DNA of 64,000 nucleotides, taken from positions 149,756,225-149,820,224 of the forward strand of contig NC_045438.1 of assembly GCF_002776525.5 (NCBI RefSeq), given 5' to 3'. The translations under genes and the position numbers were made by a program. This DNA comes from Piliocolobus tephrosceles. Lineage: Eukaryota > Chordata > Mammalia > Primates > Cercopithecidae. Position 1 is the stretch's first letter; each line of letters begins with the position of its first letter. The notes beneath the pieces were generated by a model. The model was not told the origin of the DNA. It worked only from the letters and a program-made list of their open reading frames with translations, and did not search any database. Of the stretch, positions 11,098 to 23,660 are shown in pieces.

Positions 11098-14000
11098 CTT
11101 GGGAACAGAAAACCCTTTGGCTTCATGACATCACTCCTTACCCACTTTGTTGTGGTTGATACAAGGAACTAGTATCTAGTAAATTATACAAGGGACTAGT
11201 AAATTATTATTTAGAAATTAACTTCAGGTAAGCAGGTGTTGGTTTTCGAAGGGATGTATTAATTCCACTTGGGCCACTAAGAACTATTCACATGGAAATT
11301 ACTTTGCACAACCAACCTGGTTCATAGTTTAAAAAAAAAAAAAAAAAACTAGCCATAAAAATCTCAGTTCCTTTCGAACAAAATGGCCAAATAATATTTG
11401 CTTGGTGTCAGAAGCAACAAGTGGTCATATGTTTTATTTAATTCCTGCCTCCATGAAAAATAAAAGCAATAAACATAAGAATCAAGGGTTTGAAAAATTA
11501 CCAGTTGTAGGTAATGCAGTGTCACAACACTGTTCCTCAAGGGACACAAATTTTTCTCCATGATTTTTTAAAATAATGGCTGTAATTATTATTAATTATA
11601 AGGTACTTGACAAGGTGCTCAGCAGTATACTAAACATGTACTTTCCCTAATGGGTTTACAATCTATAAAAATATGTTAATCTCACTTTCCCAGCACTGAC
11701 TTCATCAACACCTTCCCTCTTTACCTTCACTCTTGTCCCTTTATCTTCATATATATATATATATATATTTCTATTCCAAAAATAACTCTATCCAGCCTCC
11801 TACACAGGGATCACATCTGTTTTGCTCCCCACTCTCTCAAACAGCTTTGCTCGCTCCTCTTCCCTTGACATTTCCCCTCCTTTTTCTCCTCCATTTTCCA
11901 TCTTCTACCCCCTTTCTCTTCGTGTCTCCCCTCTCTGCAGCCAAAGTTCCTACTTTCCATATCTACCTTTGCTTAATTATCTAATATTTTTATACAAACA
12001 CCTGAAGAAATCCCCAGAACCCTCACTAAGAAAAATATATATATAAGACAGAAAGAACTTCAAAATGAAAAGATGGCACTAGGGCAAAAGAAGGCTGACT
12101 GACTGCTTGTTATGGAGAATAACTGCAAATAGGACTTTGAGCCTATGCAATCAAATCATCCTCTGCTGAGCTCTGCCAGCAAGTGGGACTGGAAAGTTTC
12201 AAGAAAAGTCCTGTGTGCAGTCAGAAATACTTTAAAACTTGGAAACTCAAAGGACAGAAATGGTATCCCAGAATAACAAAGGCCAACCCAGCTACATAAA
12301 TAAATAAGTAAATAAGCATGGTGAGAGGGAAAATATGGTTTCATTAGAAAAGTCTTTCTGAGTAATAGAAAACTAAAGAAATACTACAAGAAATCAGTCA
12401 AAAGAAAATTAGGAGTCACAAAATTGGAGATAAAGTAGAATTAGAGGTAAAAGAAGCAAAGGCAGGATACAATCTAGAAGGTCAATTGATAAAATGTATA
12501 GCAAGCACTGAACCAACACCAATCAATACAGCTCAGTATGAACCGAATCACAGCCTAATAACCACATCACATCCATTTTATGGTACTATCTATCACAAGA
12601 ACAGCAGGGAGCAGTTGCAATTCAACTTACTGCACACTCGAGTGGCCTGGCTTCCAAGCATCGTTTTAACAAAATAGCGTGGCAGTAGTTGCTATGATAA
12701 AGGAGTGAGGCAGCAGAGAGACAGTTTGCAGAACAGCCTGTGAGCTTCTGTAAATACAAATCTGGGTAATACTAAAGAAGAGAGTTAGGGTGGGAGAGAG
12801 GAACCAGAGAGAGTCGGGGACACACAGAGGAAAGTTCTTGAAGCATGCCTGCTCAGGCTCCACATCAAATTGGAAAGTCCCATTGGATACTGTTCCAATG
12901 CAATAGGGAGAAAGCAATCAATAGCAATCAGAAGCAGGAGGTGAAGCAGAGAGAAGGGCTGGAGGGAACCTGAATCATTAATCGAATTACAAAAAGCAGA
13001 GGTTTGCAAGCTAGTCAAGTGTCTAAAGTCAAGATGAATGACCAACGGCCTCCATGAGAAAAATTCAGCTTTTATTCAAACAATGTTTTTCTTCTATCTG
13101 CACATCACTGTGGCAGTTTTGCTTTTCTCCTGGAAAGGAAAATATAAATTTATGAGAGAACAAATACATATATTACACACGTCCTCTAATAAGAACTCAG
13201 ACTGCAAGCTGTACACCCGAATATAAAGGCCGCTTGCTGACTTCAGGGCTGTTAGAACCCACATTCTCCCTTCTCCCTTAGCTTAGAAGAGCCTACAGTC
13301 TCCACCTGGAGCAAGGAAGGCAAAGATAGCAACCAAACCTCCAACAATTGAGTCATGGACATTCTGCAAATGTGTTTGATAAGAACACATTTTGTTCATA
13401 AGAACTCACGGACTGTGGCCTCTTTCTTCACTTGCTATTCTCCATCATCAATTGTTTTCCACGTGCTGTATTTTGACTTCCTTTCTTAATAGAGATGTCA
13501 AGTCTGTTGTAAGCTCAAAGTAGAGATGCCCGACACAAATACTTCAGAGAATTAAATCCTTCGCAGTGTGAAAATGCAGACTCCTTAACAATGAAAAAGG
13601 GCACAGATTGAAGCCCTGCCCCAACACTTACTCTGATTACTCTAGGGAATAAGCTAAGCATTTAAGTTGGTTAATTGAATGACACCTACCTTGTAAAGTT
13701 TATATATAATAGATTATATTTATAATAAAATGACAATACCTACTTTGATTTTAAGACCTTTTCGCCATTTATCAGACACATTAAACAATACATTAAGCAA
13801 GAAACTGCTCAGATTAATCTAAAAGGAATACAATAATCTACATGAGAACTTAGTCAAGGTATTTTATGTAACCACACATCTTGAGTGTTGGTATGAAGAT
13901 ATTTATCTATGTAAATTTTGGTGTCATCAACTTTTGGTAAAAATATTTGCAAAATATTTTCTCTTAACTTAAAAGCATTATTTCCTGAGAAATTTATATT

Positions 14001-14801
14001 TTTCTTAAAAAGTATTTGGCAGCCTAGGTACGAAGATAAAATTCTTCTCTCCTCTCATTATAATAAGTGTGGACGTTAGCGGAGATAAGAGCGAAACCAC
14101 GGACTTTGTAAAACTTAATGTTTCTGGAGCCAAAATCATACAAACTTCAAAGGCTTTCGGTTTTGCCCCAACTTTGAATTCAGAGTTTAAATCCAAACAT
14201 CTGAAACTACATACTTTTGGCCTTCAAGATCAACCACAAATAGACATTTTTCCTACAAATCAACTTGTAAACATGTTGTTTATCTTCTCAGATGATTTTT
14301 TTGTGTTCAAGTTTTTTCAAATGACATCAAATAAATTATTTTCAAAATGAGACTTAAAATATACAATTAACTTACCTAACTTTCAGCTAATAACAGATGT
14401 CTGCAATCCTGTAATAATCACTCTAAAATCCTCGAGGCTGCAGCCTCTTCATGTGAACATGTTTTTATCGTAATCTAGCTTTGCATACTGTCAGATTTGA
14501 ATAGAGTCAAGTGTTATAAGTTGTACACTCTAGGAAAGAAGTTACACGCATGTATAAAAAGCCATGAATTTGATAGTGGAAACATGGGGAGGGGGATTGG
14601 AATGAGGGGGGAAACTAGAGAAACAAGAGCGAAAATCTCTGTGGGTGTACAGGGCATCTGGAAAAAGATGAATCAAGGCTGATGCATTTTAATGCAGATT
14701 ATGCCTTTAAACTCAGAAAGGTAGAACACACAGAGGTAGGAAAAACTAGAAATGCAAAAGAAGTAAGGAAATTGAAATGAATAAATCAGTTATTTGAATA
14801 G
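11098..14801. other. Unique DNA with short low-complexity tracts
   Basis: No gene is supported in this 3.7 kb. An A-run lies at 11331-11348 and a (TA)n at about 11749-11768, followed by a C/T-rich patch to about 11935. A faint L2/MIR-like stretch near 11570-11660 is too weak to call. Short frames on both strands (for example 12666-12917, 12785-13045 and 14069-14350) overlap in opposing directions and show no domain, so I read them as chance. Confidence 0.5.
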
Positions 14802-14810
14802 ATTAATGTG

Positions 14811-15066
14811 GGCCAGGCACAGTGGCTCACGCCTATAACCCCAGCAGCTTAGGAGACTGAAGCGAGAGGATTCTTTGATGCCAAGTGTTTGAGACCAGCC
14901 CTGGCAAAATAGCGAGATCCTGTCTCTATAAAAATAAAATTTAAAAATTAGCATGGTGGTGTGTGCCTGTAGTCCCAGCTACTCTGGAGGCTGAGGCTGC
15001 AGTGAGCCATGGTCACATCAATGCACACGAGCCTGGGCCACAGAGAGAGACCTTGTTTCAAAAAAA
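14811..15066 (+). mobile_element. Alu SINE (AluJ-like), sense
   Basis: It starts GGCCAGGCACAGTGGCTCAC and shows both arms, with the A-rich linker near 14930-14945 and a short tail. The AGCGAGATCC block and high divergence suggest an AluJ-type copy. ATTAATGTG occurs on both sides (14802-14810 and 15093-15101) and may be the target-site duplication. Confidence 0.95.
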
Positions 15067-15101
15067 TAATAATCTAAATAATTAGCTAATTAATTAATGT
15101 G

Positions 15102-15464
15102 CCCAGATTTTTTTAAAAGAGGAAAGAACAAATCTATGTAGTTGTGATTTCGAGAAATAGTATAAAAAAGAAGACTGGAGCTGGACAAATGTTGTTCTCT
15201 AAAGTAAATTTTAAATTGGTTCTGGAAAACACAGACTTGTTTCCTTCATTTTATTACATTACAAAATTGTTGTCATTAAAATCTAACAGGATTCATTTAG
15301 TTCCAGCAAATCAACTGCACGAGTACAACTTAGGGGGACCTGGCTTGGACAACAGTTTCCCAAAATGGATTCCTGATGAAAAAATAATAATAATACAGAA
15401 GTTTAGGAACTACCTGTTCTTTGAGCACTGGATGTGGGGGTGGTATGGCCCTGGCCACCAAAGT
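15102..15464. other. Unique DNA; 142-codon open frame of unknown meaning starts here
   Basis: A plus frame of 142 codons runs 15144-15572. It has no recognisable domain, and its last third lies in a MIR-like segment, which argues against a real gene. There is no Kozak-like context or splice arrangement I would defend. Confidence 0.4.
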
Positions 15465-15600
15465 TCTCTGGTGCTTAGCTTCCTTGTCAATAAGATGCAT
15501 ACACTAACATCTTCACTGCTTGCATCAGAATTATTTTTGATGCCAGATGAGACATGTGAAAATACTTTGTAAACTGTAAAGCATCACGGAAAAGCCAGGA
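15465..15600 (+). repeat. MIR fragment
   Basis: CTTAGCTTCCTTGTCAATAA followed by a GAGACATGTGAAAATACTTT block and TGTAAACTGTAAAGC has the order of the 3' half of MIR. The middle is diverged. Confidence 0.6.
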
Positions 15601-15824
15601 GATAGTATTATCAATTGAAAGAAGACCATTAAAGTTTCAATAAACTACTCAATAAGAGGGAATCAATACCTGATGTCACTAATGCAAAAGCTATTACCTG
15701 ATGAAACAGCAATGAGAAGTGATTCTTGTTTCATCCTCACTGGTTAGGCAACACCTATAAAGGACATTAGAGGACATCATTTCTATATTCCTATGTCTAG
15801 AAAACTGGCAATGAAGAAGCATCA

Positions 15825-16194
15825 TGCTATGGACTAAATGACTGTGTCTTCCCAAAGTGCTTATGTCAAAATCCTAACAGCCAAGGTGATGTTATTAGGA
15901 GGTGATGACTTTAGGAGGTGACTAGGTCATAGAGATGGAGCCTTCATGAATAGGATTAGTGCTTTTACAAGAGAGGTCTGGCAGACTACTTAAGGATGCA
16001 ACAATGCAATCTATGTGAGGATGCAACAAGATGGTCCTCTATGAACCAGGAAGTGGGCCCCCACCAGATGCTGAATCTGCCAGTGTCTTAATTTGGACTT
16101 CCCAGCCTCCAGAACTGGGAGAAATGAACGTCAGCTGGTTATAAGCCACCCAGTCTATGGGAGTTTATTACAGCAGCCCAAATTAACTAAGACA
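15825..16194 (+). repeat. MaLR LTR (MLT1-type), sense
   Basis: It begins TGCTATGGACTAAATGACTG and ends CAAATTAACTAAGACA. Internal landmarks in order are ATCCTAACAGCCAAGGTGAT, AGGAGGTGACTAGGTCAT, ATGAACCAGGAAGTGGGCCC, TTCCCAGCCTCCAGAACTG and ATAAGCCACCCAGTCTATGG. These are typical of a solo ERVL-MaLR LTR. The 16093-16284 frame begins inside it and is not a gene. Confidence 0.92.
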
Positions 16195-17269
16195 GACCAT
16201 TTGCCTCTCTCCATGCAGAGCAAAGAACCAAGACAACCAGATAGAAATTACATGGAGGGAGATTTCAACTGGTTAAGAAACTGACTATAAACATCTCTGG
16301 TGGTTTTTCAAATCCAATATCTTACAGGTTTAAGTATGGAAAAGGGAAGAAAAGAGTTGGAAATCTTGGGAGGAAGCCCTTGACATCAATTCTCTGTTGA
16401 AAGGCCCACACTAGAGATGCAGAGAGTATACCATGCACAGCCCTATATAGCAGAAGACCCTTCTCCCTATTCAAGTAAGGCAGTTTTTCCTGTACATGAA
16501 TCTGTAGAGCGCATCAAGAGTTACAAACACCACCCTTTAAATGGCCATCTAACAGCCTGTGAAGAATACATGCTTTCCCTTCCTAATCTTCAAGAAATAG
16601 TTTTCCAGAGTGGGCAATTCCCACTTTCCAACAAACTTTTTCTCTGGTTCTAGGAAAATTGCCACCAACTACAAATGGCCTCTCACACTTAGGGTGTGAA
16701 ATGAGTTAAATAAGTGGACAAGTCTCAACTATACATAAGCACCTCAGCTTGGAAAATAGAGTAATGGCTCATCACAGCCAAGAATCCACATATATTAAAA
16801 TACTAGTGATTTTTGTAGTCAAATTTCTAGTTGTTTTGAATAGAATATTTTAAAGTGAGAAAAGAAAGGCACACAGATAATGGGCCAAAACCACAACTAT
16901 GATAACCCATGGCTAAAGAGAAAAGAGACCATGAGAAGAGTCAGTCAGAAATAAAAAGCAGTCCTTGCACAGACTTTCTTAGTTCTGTACTAATCAAAAT
17001 TGAAATGGTTGGAAAGCAGTGGATCCCATCCTGAAGCTTGTGTGCAGTATGCTGATATATCTGGCAGCCAAAACGTGGCCAAGAAGGATGCCAAAAGGGC
17101 ATTCTTCCCTGTATTTTCTTCTTGAGAGGACCTGCCAGAGTTGCTCCAACTGCAGCCTCCCTGTCTTGCCAGGGGTTGTTGAGAAATCCTTGCAAACTCA
17201 CACTGTGCCATAGTGTCAAGAGTGCTGGATTCACATATGAAACTAGTCTTTTATCTATGCAGCTGACAT
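16195..17269. other. Unrecognised DNA, no confident gene
   Basis: About 1 kb without a named repeat. A minus frame of 117 codons (16941-17294) and two overlapping ones (16990-17211 minus, 17019-17213 plus) occupy the same 350 bases. None has a known motif, and opposing frames over the same bases suggest low stop density rather than coding. Confidence 0.45.
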
Positions 17270-20200
17270 CAAAACACTTAAACATACAAAGCAAATATTA
17301 ATAGAACTAAAGGAAAATAACAGACTCTAACCCAACAGTTATTAGGAAACTATAACACCTCACTTTCGGCAATAACATATGATCCAACACAAAAACAAAC
17401 AGAAACAATGGAATTGAAACTGCACCCTAGAGCAAATCAACCTAACAGATCTCTACAGAATATTTCACCAAGTAACTGCAGAAGACACAGCATAAGGAAC
17501 ATTCTCTTCAATCACACATGGAACATTCTCCAGGCTACACGACATGGTAGGTCAAAAAACAAGTCTCAATAAATTTTCAAAAATTGAAATCATATCAAGT
17601 GTCTTTTGACCACAATGCAATAGAACTAGAAATCAATAACAAGAAGAACTTAGAAAACTATATAAATAAATGGAAATTAAATCACATGCTCCTGAATGAC
17701 CAATGGGTCAGTGAAGAAGTTAAGTAACACAATTTAAAATTTCTTGAGATAAATGATAATGGAAACAACATACCAAAACTTACGAGATGCAGCAAAAGCA
17801 GTGTGAATAGGGAAGTTTATAGCAATTAATGCCTACAAAAAAAATAGATCTCAAATAAACAACTTAACATTACAACCCAAGGAACTAGAAAAACAAGAAA
17901 AATCAAACTGAAAACAAGTAGAAGGAAAGAAGTAATAAAGTTCAGAGCAGAAATAAATGAAATAGAGACTAAAAAATACAAAAAAAAAATCAACAGAATA
18001 AAGAACTGGTTTTTTGAAAGATAAACAAAATCAACAAACCTTTAAGCAGACCAAGAAAAAAAGACACAAATAAATAAAATGAGACAAAAAAGAAATAATT
18101 AAAACTGACATCACAGAAATACAAAAGATAAAGACTATTATGAACAACTAGATGCAAACCAGTTGGAAAACTTAGAAGAAATTGATAAATTCCCAGACAC
18201 ATACCATCTACCAAGATTGAACCACAAAGAAAGAGAACATCTAAACAGACCAATAATGAGTATCAAAATTGAATCAGTAATAAAAAGCCTCCTATCAAAA
18301 AAAAGCCCAGAACCTGTTGGCTTCATTAATACATTCTACCAAACATTTAAAGAAGAACTAATGCCAATTCTGCTCAAATTACTCCAAAAATTTGAAGGGG
18401 AAAGAATTCTTCCAAACTCATTTGAAGAGGTTAGCATTACTGTAATACCAAAATCAGACAAGAACATGACAAAAAAAGAAAACTACAGGCCAATATCTCT
18501 AATGAACAAAAAGTCAAAAATCCTCAACAAAATACTAACAAATCAAATCTAACAGCACATCACAAAGATTATTCACCATTACCAAGTGGGATTCATCCCT
18601 GAGATGCAAGGATGGTTCAACATATACAAATGAATAAACATAGTTCATCACATTAAAAGAATGAAGGACAAAACCATATTATCATCTCAATAGATGCAGG
18701 AAAAACACGATAAAATTCAACACCCCTTCATGACAAAAACTCTCAACAAATTAGGTATAGAAGGAACATAATAAAGGTTATATATAACAAACCCAAATCT
18801 AACATCATGCTGAATGGAGAAAAGCTGGAAACTTTCTCTCTAAAATCTGCAAAAAGATAAAGATGCTCACTTTCACCACTTATATTCAACATAGTGCTGA
18901 AAGTCAAAGCAACCAGGCAAGAGAAATAAAGGTAATCAAATTGGAAAAGAGGTTGTCTCTGTTTCTAGATGACATAATCTTTTGTATAGAAACCTCAAAG
19001 ACTCTGACAAAAAAACTGTTAGAACTAATAAACAAATTCAGCAAAGATTCATGATACAAAATCAACATACAAAAATCAGTAGTATTTCTACATGCCAATA
19101 GCAAATTTACTGAAAAAGCAATCTTTTTTACAATAACTACAAAAATATCTAGAAGTGAATTTAATCAAGGAAGCTAAGGATCTCTATAATTAAGCCTAAA
19201 ATGTTGATGAAAGAAATGGAACACACACACAAAAAAATTGAAAATTATTCCTTGCTTATGGATTGAAAGAATTAATGTTGTTAAAATGTCCATACTACCC
19301 AAAATGATCTACAGATTCAACTCCTATCAAAAGACCAATGACGTTTTTCACAGAAATAGAAAAAAAATCCACAAATGTATATGGAATCCCAAAAGTCTCC
19401 AAATAGCCAAAGCAAATCTTGACCAAAAAGAGCAAAACTGGAAGCATCACACTACCTGACTTCAAAACATACTATAAAGCTATATAGTAACCAAAACAGC
19501 ATGGTACTGGCATGAAAACAGACACACAGACCAATGGAACAGAACAAAGTGTCCAGAAATAAATCTTCACATTTACAGCCAACTGATTTTTTACAAAGGT
19601 GCCAAGTACACAAAATGAGGAAAGACTGGCCTCCAACAAATGATGCTGAGAAAACTGGATATTACATGCAGAAGAATGAAACTAGGCCCTTACCTATGAC
19701 AACATACAACAGAACTCATAATAGATTGAAAAGTTAAATATAAAAGCTGAAATATTAGGAGAAAAACATGGAAAACTCATGACATTGGTATAGGCAATGA
19801 CTTTTTTTTATACAAAACCTCAAAAGTACAGGCAACAAAAACAAATGTAGACAAGTCAGATGACATCAAATTAAAATGCTTCTGTGTGGCAAAGGAACCC
19901 AACAACAGAGCAAAGATAACCTACAGAATGGGCGATTATATTTGCAAACTATCTAATAAAATGCTAATATCCAAAACATACAAGGAATTCAAACAGCTTA
20001 ACAATAAAAATTCAACTAACTCAATTTTAAAATGGGCAAAAGACCTGAACAGATATTTCTCAAAAGAAGACATACAAATGGCCAACAGTTGTTTTATGAA
20101 AAAGTGCCCAACATTACTAATCAGGGAGATGCAAATCAAAACTACAATGAGATATCACTTCACTTCAATTAGAATGGCTACTATCAAAAAAATCAAAAGA

Positions 20201-21047
20201 GAACAAACATTGATGAGGGTGTAGATAAAAGTCTACACTTATGGACTGATGGTAGAAATGTAAACTAGTACACCCATTACGGAAAACAGTATGAAGATTC
20301 CTTAAAATACTCAAAATAGAACTAACACAGGATCCAGCTCTCCCACTACTTGGTACATATCCAAAGGAAATGAAGTCAGTTTGTTAAAGAGATATCTGCA
20401 TTCTCATATTTATTGCAGCAGTATTCGCAATAGTCAAGATACAGAATCAACCTAAATGTTCATTAACAGATGAATGGATAAAGAAAATGTGATACATACA
20501 CAGTACATACACATAATGGAATACTATTCGGCCATAAAAATGAATGAAATTCTGTTATTTGCAGCAATATGGATGAACCTCAAGGACATTATGTTAAGTG
20601 AAATAAACCAGAGAGAGAAAGACAAATACTGCGTGATCTCATTTATATGTGGAATCTAATAAGTTGTTCTTATAGAAGTAGAGAGTAGAATGGTGGAGGG
20701 GAGGATGGAGGGGAGAAAGTGGGAAGGTGAGAGATTAGTCAATGGGTATAAAACTACAGTTAGGTAGCAAGAATAAGTTCTGGTGGTCTATTGCACAGTA
20801 AGGTGACTAGAGTTAACAACAGTATATTGTATATTTCAAAATAGCTAGAAATTAGCTTTTTAAATGTTCTCATCACAAAGAAAAAATAAATGGTTAAGGT
20901 GACAAATATGCTAATTACTCTGATATGATCATTACACAATTTATACATGTGTTAAAATATCACATCACATTGTATGCCATAAAACATGTACAATTACTTC
21001 ATGTCAATCACACATTTAAAAACGAAAATAAACAATGAAAATAAAAA
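17270..21047 (+). mobile_element. Long decayed L1 (L1MA-like): endonuclease end, RT, C-terminus, 3' UTR
   Basis: A 5'-truncated sense L1 begins inside the ORF2 endonuclease region (CACTTAAACATACAAAGCAA near 17276) and runs to a recognisable L1MA-type 3' end around 21047. ORF2 survives only in pieces. The frame 18163-18552 carries the fingers part of reverse transcriptase, including NYRPISLMN. The frame 18863-19054 spans the active-site strand, where the expected FADD reads FLDD. Later pieces (19238-19459, 19534-19737, 19886-20224, 20474-20659) cover the C-terminal region. Many stops and frameshifts separate them, so no activity is possible. The 3' UTR carries GGAATCTAATAAGTTG, TATTTCAAAATAGCTAGAA and the TGTACAATTACTTCATGTCA end block. 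Divergence implies an insertion well before catarrhine radiation. Confidence 0.93.
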
Positions 21048-21184
21048 TTCTATCAGTACTTGCAACGAATATTAAAACTATCTATAAGTTTAATATACTC
21101 CTTCCATTACATAACTTATGTTCTATGCTGTGAGCTTTTCTTTGTACAGAGTATTATTTTAAAAGCAGATTAGAATAGATAAAT

Positions 21185-21375
21185 CCATAGAGTTTCTAGG
21201 GTTTGGGGTATGGAGAGGTAGGAATCAGGAGCAACTGTAAGAAGTATGGAGTTTCCTTTTGGGACAATGAAAATGTTTGGAACTAGATAGAGATGACCAC
21301 ACTAAATGCTGCTGAATTGTTTACCTTAAAATGGTTAATTTTATGTTGTATGAATTCCACTCAATTAAAACCAAA
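21185..21375 (+). repeat. Ancient L1 3' end (L1MC/L1ME-type)
   Basis: The segment has the familiar order GTTTCCTTTTGGGACAATGA, AAATGTTTGGAACTAGATAG, TGCTGCTGAATTGT and AAAATGGTTAATTTTATGTT, then a diverged TGAATTCCACTCAATTAAAA end. This is the 3' terminus of an old mammalian L1 in sense orientation, lying just after the longer L1. Confidence 0.85.
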
Positions 21376-21920
21376 GTTATATTAGAATGAAAATGATAAC
21401 TCTGAAAAGGAAAGGCTTATGTTCATTAGAAAAATCAACCTCCAAGTCCATAGGAAAACATATTTTCTTTTCTGTACTTCTTATATGGAAACTGTATCAT
21501 ACTCATACTCAGAGACATTTAAAAAATCATCTTCCCAAACCAGGGAAGCTTTGGCCTGCAATCAGTTAGTCAACAATGATTGTTCCTCTGGGGCCTGGCA
21601 GTTGGCATTTAACATCTTCCTTCCTTTTGAAGCTCAGAAAACAATAGAAATACTGTCTTCGATTTTCAGACTTGTCACAACTCTTACAGAAAGATCCCTA
21701 TGAAGAGGTTTTTGTCCAATGTACCAACTGAAGTGTGTCCAATTATTATTGATATTGCACATTTCCCCAGACTGACTTATTACATGATTTATACCTACAA
21801 AACTCAATAAACAAAACCTATTTGAAATTCATCTAATCTATCTTGGACAAGTTGACTTCCAAGCACAGACACTTCTCATAGAAAAGGATGTGTTTGGAAA
21901 GTGTGTTTGGCATCACTTGG
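21376..21920. other. Unique DNA, no feature recognised
   Basis: Overlapping plus frames at 21387-21569 and 21419-21703 have no domain and read through the same bases in two frames. I see nothing else. Confidence 0.45.
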
Positions 21921-22508
21921 TGTATTAGTCAGGATTCTCTGCAGAAAGAAACCCTATAGGAAATGAACAGACATATATATATATATATACACGTATATAT
22001 ATATATATACGTGTGTGTATATATATATATGGAAATGTATTATAGGAATTGGTTCACATGATTATGGAGGCCAAGAAGTCCCACCATATGTCATTTGCAA
22101 GCTAGAAAACCAGGGAAGTCCATGCTGTCATTCAGAGTCCAAAGGCCTAACAACAAGGCAAGCCAATATTGTAACTCCCAGTACAAGGCCAAAGGCCTGG
22201 TAATCCTGGAGTCTGAAAGCCCAAGAACCAGAAGCTTTGATGTCTGAAGGCAAGAGAAAATGGATGTCCTGGCTTAAGAAGAGAGAGAATTCGCCATTCT
22301 GTTGTATGTTTGCTCTATTTGGACCCTCAACGGATTGACTGATGCCCACTCACATTGGAGAGGGCAGATCTACTTCACTCTGTCCACTGATTCAAATGCT
22401 AATCTCTTCCAGTAACACTCTCACAGTCACACTCAGAAATAACGTGTTATCAGCTATCTGGGCATCCCTCAACCTAGTCAGGTTGATACATAAATTTAAT
22501 CATCACAG
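21921..22508 (-). repeat. LTR-like repeat (ERVL/MaLR type), antisense, full copy
   Basis: It starts TGTATTAGTCAGGATTCTCT and ends TTAATCATCACAG, so on the minus strand it has TG...CA LTR-type ends. Landmarks include TATAGGAATTGGTTCACATG, GATTATGGAGGCCAAGAAGT, GGACCCTCAACGGATTGACT and AATGCTAATCTCTTCC. The polyadenylation-region TA tract has expanded to a 60-base TA/ACGT run at about 21971-22030. It belongs to the same family as the copy at 8068-8492 and the tandem partner that follows. Confidence 0.85.
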
Positions 22509-22942
22509 TATAATATAAACAAAGATTCATTATAAGGAATTGACTCATGCAATTATAGAAGCTGAGAAGTCTCAAGATCTGTAGTGGGCAGATGGGAGAC
22601 TCAGGAGAGCCAATTGTGTCATTCCAGTCAAAAAGTCTACAGACTTGAGACCCAAGAAGAGCCAAAATTGTAGTTCCAGTCTGAAGGCAGAAAAAGACCA
22701 ACGTTCCAGTTCAAAGTAATTGGGCATCAATTACTTTGACGCCCAATTTGAGGCTTCTTCCTCAGCCTTTTCATTCTATTCAGATCTTCAACTGACTTAG
22801 GGAGGGCAATCTTCTTTACTCAGTCTACTGATTCAAATGTTAATCTCATCCAGAAGTAGCCTCACACAGACACACCCAAAATAATGCTTGACCTGGGCAT
22901 CCCGTGGTCCAGGCAAGCTGACACACAAAATTTATCATCACA
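22509..22942 (-). repeat. Second, partial tandem copy of the LTR-like repeat, antisense
   Basis: Directly after the first copy's CATCACAG end, the sequence restarts at the internal ATTCATTATAAGGAATTGAC block. It proceeds through the same landmarks (AGAAGCTGAGAAGTCTCAAG, AATGTTAATCTCATCC) to another ATTTATCATCACA end. It lacks the first ~100 bases of the unit. A perfect 12-base-arm hairpin lies inside it at 22711-22739. Confidence 0.85.
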
Positions 22943-23449
22943 TCTCTGGTCACAGAACTTTGTACTGAATGTTGCATGCTCCATAGCTCTCAACTCAGGG
23001 TCTTACCAAAAAAAAAAAAAAAAAAGGTAGAAACTCAAATACTTGTTGAATGAAGAATGTAGATTTTTTTTCTCCAAATATGTTTATTCTGAAATGTATT
23101 CAATAGAAATATCCAAGTGGTTTCCAAGCCAAATGAACCACTGAAAATAAATTACATTAACTTTGTTAGCCTTCAGTGAAAGGTATAATTGCTTCCAAAA
23201 ATGAAAAGAAAGAGCAGGGAGAGGTTTCCTGGCAGCATAGGTCACCTTCTTGAAAACTTTTCAGACATAGAAATGCCCAGAGATGGACATATGAAGAATT
23301 GAATGAGAAGTGACCCTAGAGTGAACTAAAATAATGTGGGGTAAGAATTTTTGTTGCAAACGTCTTAATGTACTCCATATAATAAGGAGAAAAATATTCT
23401 ATACCAACAGAGGAAAGTTACACAAAATCATTCTCTGATTTGAGTGGCA
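22943..23449. other. Unique DNA with an A-run
   Basis: An A-run lies at about 23009-23025. Nothing else is recognised. Confidence 0.45.
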
Positions 23450-23660
23450 TAGATGTTTAAGGCATAGGCTTTGGAGTAAAACAATCTGGCTAAGTTACAA
23501 TTGTGCCTGGTGATTCTAGGCAAGTTTGAATATTTATTTCAGCTTCTTTAGTTGTAAAATGGGGAAAGTAGTATTTGCCTCATATGGAAGCTGTGCCGAA
23601 TAATTCAGATATTATTCAACATGGTAAACACTCAATATATGTCAGCTATCTTCTAACTAT
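23450..23660 (+). repeat. MIR SINE
   Basis: The MIR order is clear: GGCATAGGCTTTGGAGTAAA, then a TTCTAGGCAAGTTTGAATAT block, TTGTAAAATGGGGAAAGTAG, and a TGGTAAACACTCAATATATG end. The copy is diverged but near full length in sense orientation. Confidence 0.85.

Noticed and set aside
16941..17294. 117-codon minus frame as a gene
   Set aside because: Opposed frames cover the same bases and its start lies within the L1 5' edge; no motif.
18163..18552. 129-codon frame with reverse-transcriptase motif
   Set aside because: It is the fingers segment of a decayed L1 ORF2 with stops on both sides and a degraded FADD motif further on.
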